From assembly GCA_900073065.1 (NCBI GenBank), contig FJOG01000039.1, positions 291,330 to 355,329 on the forward strand: a stretch of 64,000 nt of DNA, in the 5' to 3' direction. Source of the stretch: Phialocephala subalpina. Lineage: Eukaryota; Ascomycota; Leotiomycetes; Helotiales; Mollisiaceae. Positions within the stretch are counted from its first letter, which is position 1. The number at the start of each line of letters is the position of its first letter. Position numbers and translations under genes: made by a program. Below the pieces are notes generated by a model. That model saw only the letters and a list, made by a program, of their open reading frames with translations. It was not told where the DNA came from and searched no databases. Below, one piece after another: positions 56,502 through 64,000 of this stretch.

Positions 56502-57001
56502 TTGCTGTGCAGAGGCTTCTGTCTAGTGCGCACCCCGAGTCAGAGACACCAGCACAATCTTCAGGAATGCGCAAAAGATCACTGCCAGAATGACTGTAAA
56601 TGGAAGGCGTACGAGAAGTTCAATTGAATAGATCCTAATTTCATACAGTACAGAAAGAACAACAAGCCTACCGGCAATGCCAACGCTGACGTCGCACCAA
56701 AGAAGACAATTGCAGAGGCACGATGGGCAGCTCCACAGGTTACGCGCTATGTTGCTGTGCAGAGGCTTCTGTCTAGTGCGCACCCCGAGTCAGAGACACC
56801 AGCACAATCTTCAGGAATGCGCAAAAGATCACTGCCAGAATGACTGTAAATGGAAGGCGTACGAGAAGTTCAATTGAATAGATCCTAATTTCATACAGTA
56901 CAGAAAGAACAACAAGCCTACCGGCAATGCCAACGCTGACGTCGCACCAAAGAAGACAATTGCAGAGGCACGATGGGCAGCTCCACAGGTTACGCGCTAT
57001 G
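56502..57001. repeat. perfect 250-bp tandem duplication at the 5' end of the zinc-finger locus
   Basis: Bases 56502..56751 recur identically at 56752..57001. Flanking bases differ at both outer ends, so the unit is exactly 250. It breaks the 5' part of the C2H2 locus: both copies contain the same ATG-led stretch (MPTLTSHQRRQLQRHDGQL at 56677 and 56927), but only copy 2 runs on into the zinc-finger frame. Same period and same perfection as the duplication at 17.4-17.9 kb. Confidence 0.95.
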
Positions 57002-58350
57002 GGCTTGGAAGTCCATGTGCGCAGATCACACCCACGAGCAGCTCCCTCCGAGATTCAGTTAGGAACAAAGAGTCAAGATAACTTCGTTTGCGCCAACGGG
57101 GCCTGCACCAACACTTTCAGCAACCTCAAGGACCTTGATGCGCACGTTGTTCAAGTCCACAATGGTACGAGTTCTGTTGGAGAGGACAAGGAACAAAATG
57201 AAGTCCAGTTGGCAACAGTTGACCAAGATTATGAAGAAGAGACTACACTAAGAGCTGATCTTGCTTATGTCACCTACTGTCAACAGTTGAGCCCAGAAGA
57301 ACGAGAGCGCCTGCTTGATGCCTATGCTATGTTGGACTTACCTTCGCAAGAGGAATGGATAACTGCGTATCCTGGTCCACTAGATTATAATCGACAAGGT
57401 TTGTGCATCTCCCCCTACGTTCGGTGTTCCCTTATTGTAGATAACTCTTTGTCAGACGAAATCTGGTTTGTCATAGCCTGGCTAACTTCAGCCGACAAAG
57501 GAAAAGTCAACGAGACGATAGCCGATAAGACCGGACGCAATGAAACTACGAACGAGGGCGGTGAGTGGGAGTACTTCCGTTGTGATGTGGATTTTGGCGG
57601 AAAAGCTTTCCCCAGCTTGGTGGACCTGAACAAGCATATCGTCACAGACCATCCTCACATCAACGGCGAGAATTGTCAAGCCTAGGCTCAGCCTTTGTTG
57701 ATATTATTGAACTCGCTCGCCATACTATCAAGGAATGTCCCACTTGCGACACTTGCGACTCAACATTTGCTAGTCGCTTGGAGCTTTTCAAGCACAATAC
57801 CGAAGTCCATAATTAACGTCTGCCCATTTCAACCCTGCACAGAATCCTTTGCTACCAAGGAGGAACTCAACGCTCATCACAAGGCACATAGAAATGCTCT
57901 GATCAAGGCTATGGCGGCCAAGAGGTTGTTTACATTAGAAAAGTTGGACCAGCATCCCACCACCATCACACAACATCCTGTCACTAGCTCATCTGAGATG
58001 CAGCGAGATCAACCCTGCGACACTTCCTCCGCCGAGGTCACCGAACAACAAACTGAGGTGCAACGAGACCAAAGTTGCGACAATTCCGGCTCAGCGTTGG
58101 CTACCCGCTTGGACCTTGACGTGCACAACAACAGAGACAATACCACCGCATCAAATCACAAGGACACGTTCCACTCAACAGCTGCTACCAGCTTGGATCT
58201 CGACGTGAACAAAAACAGAGACCAACTCCTTGACACAAAGCCTAAGGATACTCCTCAGATCGACAACTACGCCTGCCAAATCGGATCTTGCAAAAAGGTC
58301 TACGCTACTAGGAACGAACGCGTCGCCCATATCAAGGCAGACCACCAAAA
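56927..58350 (+). pseudogene. C2H2 zinc-finger protein locus in broken frames
   Basis: Four good C2H2 fingers and one poor one are seen. Finger 1, about 57090: C-x4-C-x12-H-x4-H (CANGACTNTFSNLKDLDAH). A 93-nt intron probably spans 57399..57491. Finger 2, about 57580, lacks its second Cys (CDVDFGGKAF). Finger 3, about 57737: C-x2-C (CDTCDSTFASRLELFKH), in a different frame. Finger 4, about 57822 (CPFQPCTESFATKEELNAHH), back in the first frame. Finger 5, about 58276 (CQIGSCKKVYATRNERVAH). Between fingers 4 and 5 are Asp/Asn-rich repeats around a D-L-D-V-[HN] core. No GT..AG pair explains the two frame changes at about 57660-57690 and 57812. The first exon cannot be placed because of the tandem duplication. 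Confidence 0.55.
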
Positions 58351-58362
58351 TTGCCTGCACAA

Positions 58363-59265
58363 ATGGCCGACTTCTTGCGCAACCGCTCGTTCAGTGGAAA
58401 TCCCACAAACATGCCTTACCAATCCCCCTACTCCCAATCAGAGATCCCATCAAAGACAACCAACGCAGCCAACGATAATCGCGAGTCTGTCCACCTTGAC
58501 GCGTCGAAGAACGGAGACAATGGTACTGCAGGAGAGGAGGATATTAAGGGAGGGGAAGGTGATGTTGTCGTCGTCATCGTCGAGCGTACCGAGGGCATGA
58601 ACATCGTTGAGGGTGCGAGCAATGTAGGAACTGATACTGCCGGTACGTCCCCTAACTCTTTTACATAAGCTGTTTCTAACCTATTAGCTCCTGGTATTGG
58701 TGATGCTACGAACTGGGCCGTAAAGGAAAGCGCGAAGTTGACGGGAGGCACCGAGGTTAAGGAAGGCACGAAGACCAAGCAAAGCACGAAGGCTATGCAA
58801 AACGTCAAGGTTGTTGAGGTCATCGACAGCGAGGAGATGAAGGACTACGAGGCAATCGATGGCAGCAAGGCGGCTCGCGGCAAGAAGACCAGTAGAGACA
58901 AGGGTACGACTACAGACAAGAAAGTCAAGGGTGGCAAGCGTTTGGCAGGAGATGATGCGGAGGAAACTTCAAAGGCACCAAAGATCGTCAAGGTCAAGAA
59001 GCTGGCCGATGGCGAGGAAGTGGAGTTCCTTGACCCCGAGGAGGGTATCATCCAGCGCGCACCCGAGGATGACTTCATGGACCGCATGAGAAAGATCTAC
59101 TTGGAGAAGAAGATTCCCGAACTCAAGGCAAAGCTCGCAGCTCTGAAGCGTAATGGTGCTCCCTTGGAAGAGTACTTTGAGTGCCAGAGAGAGATATTGA
59201 AGGCTAAGAACGACTTTCATGACATCAACACACCTACTAGCTGTGCACGAGGTCTCTCTCCTTGA
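58363..59265 (+). CDS. Lys/Glu-rich protein, possible C-terminal part of the zinc-finger locus
   Basis: Exons 58363..58642 and 58688..59265 (clean GTACGT..CTAAC..TTAG intron) give 285 aa from ATG 58363 (MADFLRNRSFSGNPTNMPYQ). The middle is highly charged (K, E, T, D), and the end forms a probable helical bundle: EEGIIQRAPEDDFMDRMRKI, LEKKIPELKAKLAALKRNGA. I do not recognise the family. Only 18 bases separate the start from the last zinc finger, which is in another frame. So either this is the continuation of the zinc-finger gene after a further frame break, or a separate short gene with an overlapping promoter. Confidence 0.5.
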
Positions 59266-60105
59266 GGGATTCATGCTACACTGGACATTCATATAGATCA
59301 ATTCTGAGGGAGAGGGAGGCAGGATTGCTGTATGGAGACCAGGATTGGATGGAGATTTGTAGATTGGCACGGCGATTTGGCGTCTTCGAGGTTCTGATAG
59401 CTAGGCAACAATCAATGCAATCTCACATCCCCAATAATGTTTACATCACTGCTGCTTATGGTGTGTGACATGTATAACCTCGATAAACAAAGCACAATCG
59501 TTGCGTGCTAGTGTTGGTGTTTTGTGTTGGAATCGACGGCAGGCAAGCACAATCACAAAGGAAATGGTGTTTCCTTACCACAAATTCTGAGCTCCAGACA
59601 TCCTTCTCACATCGCTCAATCCCTAGAGCCTTTAAATATGACGACGTCTAGCATCCTAAGAGAATTCTTTTTCGCAAATTCTTTCGATGAGTATCTGCCC
59701 CTTTTTCCTACTTCAATTGTGTTTATAGCAATGCTTTCTTTGACTATTCTATATTACTATGAGAAATTCTTCACAACAGCAAATACTTCCCATAATTACT
59801 CTGATTTCATCAACATGTTAGAGATCGGTCATCGATGTACAAGTTCATACGTAGCCATCGGACCATTTCCACCCTCGCACGTGCCTTTGACGCTTCGGGA
59901 TAGACTAACTGCTTCTAGCTTTATTTTGAATGCTTGTAAACGAAACGCTAGTCGTTTATATCTAGATCGAAAGCTTTCTTCAACAGCCTTCAAAATTTGA
60001 ACTCCATTCTTCCGCATTCAACCTTCAAACCTTCATACCTTCATACACCACCAAAATCCGCAAAGCACACCTTCATTGTCCCATCGGCCATCAAGTGCTA
60101 CCACA
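59266..60105. other. intergenic, upstream of homeodomain-like gene A
   Basis: 0.84 kb. A plus-strand frame at 59524-60000 has one hydrophobic stretch (SIVFIAMLSLTILYYY) but no other support. It contains the promoter block described separately. Confidence 0.45.
59844..59890 (+). promoter_or_regulatory. duplicated promoter block with CACGTG, gene A
   Basis: TCATACGTAGCCATCGGACC and following bases, then CACGTG about 20 bases on, lie about 250 bases before gene A. The same order with about four changes in 26 bases is found before gene B (61888-61924). CACGTG is the classic bHLH E-box. Confidence 0.5.
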
Positions 60106-61254
60106 ATGGAAAGCAACAAATCCAATATCGAAGAAGGCGCAGAGCGCAAAGCCTCCTCCCTCCTCTTCCCCACACGTGACGCTGAGGGAAGGACTGGAGC
60201 GACTCCGAACACTCCGCAAGCCCTATCCCCAACCGATTCCACCCCCTCTGCCTCTGCTACGAAGCAAGCGAGAAAAGCACGGGCTCCAAGAAAGGGAATG
60301 AAGTTTATTACGAAGTCAGAACTTGCCAAGCTCAAAGAAATCTCCTCTGGTTTTACCAGAGACCCAACCGCCGAGGAGTATGAGCAGATGGTAGCAGACT
60401 TCGTTGACGAGAAAGGAAACAAGAAGTATGATCGGAAGAAACTTGAGGTACTTGAAAATAGCTGATAATTTGGAGAGACATTCTATTTTACTAACATGCA
60501 ATAGAAAACCTTTTGGGACAAGAAGACGGGAGCGGCAGACAGGGCAGCAGCACAGCCGATCCCTGGGGAGAATAACTCCGGTGTAGGAGAAGGCTCTCCA
60601 GCTAATGTAAGTCACATACCCGAGTTCTTAACTCCCTACCCTTTCCTGTGACTTTGCTGATAGTGCAATAGGCTTCTTCGATCCCCCAAATTCCCACCCA
60701 AACTTGGTCAGATAATTACTCGTCCGAGACTCTCGCCAGTCTTCGGGCTGAGTTTGATAAATATCCGAAACCTAAGAGGCCCAAATGGAAAAAGGTCGTT
60801 GAGAATGTCGGTTTACCGAAGTTGGCCGTCCAGGCGTGGTTTTACAAGGAGTGGAAGGAGAGGGAGAAGTTGGAGAAGGATGGGGGCATACCACAGATGA
60901 GCTCAGCTCCAATGATGGACTCAGCTTCATTCCTGACCGCTGTGCCTATGCTGAGTCCTCCTCCCATGTTCAGTACCCCACAGATGCCTCGTGAGCCTTC
61001 AATGCTACCAACCGTAGCTCCGATTACAGATGTGAGTGCCTTTCTCTGGGAGATGGCGAGGCTTCGTTGACCGGCTGACTTTTATAGAATGTTATGGACG
61101 ACCTGGATGCTCGAGTCAAGAACCTCGGTCTGACACTTTTCAGCATTGCTGATTCTGTCGACTCGGTAAGCTTTATTGATTGACTCCTGTTCTGAAGGTC
61201 TGTGAGTTAACATGCAGTCAGGATTAGTCCCACGAGGACGAGAACGGACCTTAA
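60106..61254 (+). CDS. atypical homeodomain-like protein A
   Basis: Exons 60106..60447, 60505..60606, 60672..61031, 61088..61165 and 61228..61254 join to 909 nt, 302 aa. Domain 1 (about 65-130): basic RKGMKFITKSELAKLKEIS, FVDEKGNKKYDRKKLE, and after intron 1 KTFWDKKTGAADRAAA; I do not recognise it. Domain 2 (about 168-215) resembles a homeodomain: LASLRAEFDKYPKPKRP, ENVGLPKLAVQAWFYKEW, with the W-F of helix 3 kept (about 204-205) but Lys in place of the invariant Asn51. A Met/Pro-rich linker and a short helix (VMDDLDARVKNLGLTLFSIA) follow. The 27-nt last exon (SHEDENGP) was chosen because gene B has a last exon of equal length and acidity; another acceptor 10 bases earlier would give a longer basic end. 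DNA binding is inferred and uncertain. Confidence 0.75.
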
Positions 61255-62137
61255 TTGAGCCCGATGGTTGTGAAAGTAGAATGGAGGGGGGTGGTAAGGG
61301 AGGGTTTGTTGGTGTAAACAAGCATATATAAGAAAGGATGCCAGATCTTGAGGAGATCAATGCAGAAAGAGATGCATAAACGCAAGGAACTAAGAATTTA
61401 TCTAGATCTAGGAAACCCTCAAAATAACGAGAGAATATTACCCAAGACCTTCGCAGGTATTGCAAATGCCCTCCAAAATGGGCTCATGGCTTGTAAAACT
61501 TTCACGTAACCTAAACAAAGATTGCGACTGATGGCAACAAGCAGAGAAAGTTGCTTGTTTGAACAATTGATGGGAAAACGCAGCGATAATTCTTTCTCAT
61601 CGTTCGGTCAACACCTCAAACATCAAACCCGCAATCCCAACTCGTGGAAATCCAAGGTATTAAATGCCAGCATCTCCATCATTTGAATCTGTTCTTTAAC
61701 AACTCGCCAGTCTGCCGTTTTAGAATGGCTCCTGTCTACCTTTCCCTTTGGTCATATATAAAAAGTAAGCCAAAGTGACATTTTGATATTCCAGATCTGC
61801 GGACGAACCTTCATGACTAAGACAATGTTGAACGCATTTGCTTCCACTGCACTAATAGATTCAACATTGTGCACTGAGAGGACTACTCATACGTAACCAT
61901 CGAACCACTTCAAGCAATTCACGTGCTTTTAGATGCTATTTTGACCCTACGGCCTGAGCTTCCCGGTTCTCTGGATCGAGCGTTCCTCCGACTCCATTCA
62001 AAAAAACTTCGAACCTTTCTCCATGTTCCATCCTCGATCTTCAACACAACACCACTTCGCCTCCGCACACTGCGCAAAACTTCACACAGCAAAGCAATCA
62101 TACACCACTTACTTACTTGCACTCAACTATTGACACA
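61255..62137. other. intergenic between the homeodomain-like pair
   Basis: 0.88 kb with the promoter of gene B. The duplicated block with CACGTG is given separately. No gene seen. Confidence 0.5.
61888..61924 (+). promoter_or_regulatory. duplicated promoter block with CACGTG, gene B
   Basis: TCATACGTAACCATCGAACC and following bases, then TTCACGTGCTTTT, about 240 bases before gene B. It matches the block before gene A in sequence, order and distance. Confidence 0.5.
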
Positions 62138-63365
62138 ATGGAAAACCACAAGTCTCCCGCTGATAATGAAGAGCGCAAAGCTCCACCTCCACCTCCTTCT
62201 CGAAACCAAACTCTGGCCCAGCCTACCAATAGCACAAGGGCCACTCCTCCTCTTCCCGCAGCGGCCACTACAGGTGCTTCCTCTGCAATGACAGCTAAAG
62301 CCCCTCGGAAGAAAGGACCTCCGCGCAAGCTCAAGTTCTTGACAAAGGTGGAATGGACTAGGCTGAGCGACGTGACTGAAGGATACACCAATGATCTCTC
62401 CGATGACCAGATCGAACAACTCCTGGATGAATTTGTTGACGACAAGGGCAAGAGAAAGTATGACGGAAAGAAGCTCGTGGTACGTAATTCCTTGACAATT
62501 GTGAAACTGTACTGACTTCCGAGAAGAAGAGTTTCTGGGACAAGAAGAGGAAGGCAGATGGCCGTGCTGCAACGCCGGTTGTTAGTAAGAATGACTTCGG
62601 AGATGAGGAGGAAGGTGATGATATGCCTAAAAATTCCACTGTAAGTTTCGGATCTCCTAGCGTTTCGCAGAACATCAGCTGATGGCTTACAGGATCCATC
62701 TCGAGGACGTCCCAACAACGCGACCCAACCTACATCTCAACCAGTGCTGTTACCAGGAAACATTGCCAATCTTCGGGCGCAATATGCTCGATATCCGCCG
62801 CCAAGGGTTCCTCCTTGGGATACAATTGCTGAGAACGTTGGCTTGTCGCGCTTGGCGGTTCAAGCGTGGTTCTACAACGAAACGGAGGTAAGGAGGCAAG
62901 CCTTGCAATCCATGAATGCGGGTCCGGCGATGGGCGCTGGCCTCCCAGCACCTGCGATGCTCCGGCCACCTGCGCCGACAGGCTTCGAGGTGGCTGCTTC
63001 TTTTCAGGCCACACCGACGATGGTAACTCCGCCAATTGTACCACAAGTACCGACAGCCTTCCCACCGTTCCAGACTGGTATGACAATGGGCGCCTCTCCA
63101 ACCCTTCCACCTGCCCCTTCAGGTCCCGTGGGTCCAAGACCACCCTCTACCATTGGGAGCAACAGCGTGAGTCTTTCTTGGAATGGAAACCTAGTCGCCG
63201 ATGACTGACAACACCTATAGGATGACGTGGATGTTCTGGCCGCTATGGTCAGCAGACTTTTCAGCGCTGCAGCGTCTGTTTCGGTATGAATCTTAATCAG
63301 CGAATTGTTTGGATGCCTGAAAACTAACGATCAGTCAGGGTTCCGAAGACGAGGGGGATGGTTAG
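62138..63365 (+). CDS. atypical homeodomain-like protein B
   Basis: Exons 62138..62479, about 62524..62640, 62693..63166, 63221..63283 and 63339..63365 give about 340 aa. The acceptor of exon 2 could be 3 or 6 bases later without frame change. Exon 1 has the same length (342 nt) as in gene A. Domain 1: KLKFLTKVEWTRLSDVTEG, FVDDKGKRKYDGKKLV and SFWDKKRKADGRAA. Domain 2: IANLRAQYARYPPPRVP, ENVGLSRLAVQAWFYNET, with W-F and the Asn51 equivalent kept (about 212-215), so B is closer to a true homeodomain than A. A Pro/Ala/Met-rich linker, a short helix (DVDVLAAMVSRLFSAAASVS) and an acidic end (GSEDEGDG) follow. A and B are clearly tandem duplicates. Confidence 0.77.
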
Positions 63366-64000
63366 GTCGTTATGGACTTTGGCGGCGAGCTTGGACAACA
63401 TCGGGCATACCCGTACGAAAATAGGTGCGGAGGAGAATATCGAAGGAAGAACACTAGGTGAGAAACAAAGGAGCAAACAGAAGAGTAAAGCATGAAGAAA
63501 GCAAAGCGTAGTTGCGGGGAAATGTTAGAGTACATAGCAAGCAAAGTGAAGCAAGAATGAACCAGTCACCTTCACCATCATACTCCGATCAAGACAACCT
63601 AATGCAAAAGCGTCCGAATAACATATGGACTTGGAATGTGATGCCAGAGCCTCGCTGGAGTGTACAACCAAGGGGGAGAACTTGCGACTTGACATAAGTA
63701 CCGAATAGTTCTCAGTACATAACAGTCTGTTTGTGGATGATAACTTCCGGAACGAAGGTGAAGCTGAAATAAAGACATCATCTGCAATCTCGGGGTGCTG
63801 AGATAGAAATGTACGGCTTAAAGTGAGAACATAAGAACCGAAACAAGTGCTGAATCGCTTTCAACAACTGGCAGACTTTGTACAAGCTTCGGGGAGCTAG
63901 GTAGCGATGTTGACGAGAACAATTCATCGCTTGTATTTCAAACTTTGTTATTGTCAGCCAAAATTCGATGACGAAGTAGGGGCTTGAAAGCAAGTAGAGA
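63366..64000. other. 3' flank, no gene seen
   Basis: About 0.63 kb to the end of the window. Short frames on both strands lack domains. Confidence 0.5.

Noticed and set aside
59524..60000. Plus-strand frame with one hydrophobic stretch
   Set aside because: It runs through the conserved promoter block of homeodomain-like gene A and ends just before its leader; likely chance.

Overview
The window is nuclear DNA of a filamentous ascomycete (Pezizomycotina). Genes carry short introns of about 45-170 nt with GT..AG borders and CTAAC/CTGAC-like branch sites. Fungal-specific families are present: an AA9 lytic polysaccharide monooxygenase (LPMO), a DUF3176-like membrane protein, a 2EXR protein, a Zn2Cys6 regulator, a CDC3/AspB-type septin and an Rds1-like ferritin-fold protein. 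A leotiomycete-like source is my inference. No tRNA, rRNA, CRISPR array or intact transposon was found. Exon borders were read by eye and checked by frame arithmetic; none rests on RNA data.

Layout. 0-14 kb is ordinary housekeeping DNA: a BTB-like gene, POM33/TMEM33, CTK2 (CTD-kinase cyclin), palmitoyl-protein thioesterase, UTP30, a TOS4-like FHA regulator with MCB-type ACGCG cores upstream, and a small conserved-looking protein. 14-30 kb holds the AA9 enzyme with a His/Gly-rich tail, a 57-residue single-pass membrane protein, the DUF3176-like protein, a Zn2Cys6 factor, a 2EXR protein and the septin. 30-48 kb is accessory: a BTB protein with a bromodomain-like insert, a purine-rich degenerate repeat field, a frameshifted Cys-rich membrane glycoprotein, five head-to-tail BTB paralogs (one with two frameshifts) and an F-box gene. 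48-64 kb holds an MFS transporter, a long gene-poor stretch with a decayed zinc-finger trace, an Rds1-like secreted protein, a frame-broken C2H2 zinc-finger locus, a Lys/Glu-rich protein and a tandem pair of atypical homeodomain-like genes.

Most notable. (1) Six BTB proteins share a C-terminal C-x2-H-x-H-x5-C motif, a likely zinc knuckle; five lie in one tandem array with a conserved intron position, and an F-box gene lies next to the array. (2) One of the six has a bromodomain-like segment inside the BTB/BACK frame, with His where the acetyl-lysine-binding Asn should be. (3) The homeodomain-like pair shares a second, N-terminal domain I do not recognise, and a duplicated promoter block. (4) Two perfect tandem duplications have exactly the same 250-bp period, and several genes have single-base frameshifts. 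Both look like assembly or base-call faults and should be checked before calling pseudogenes.
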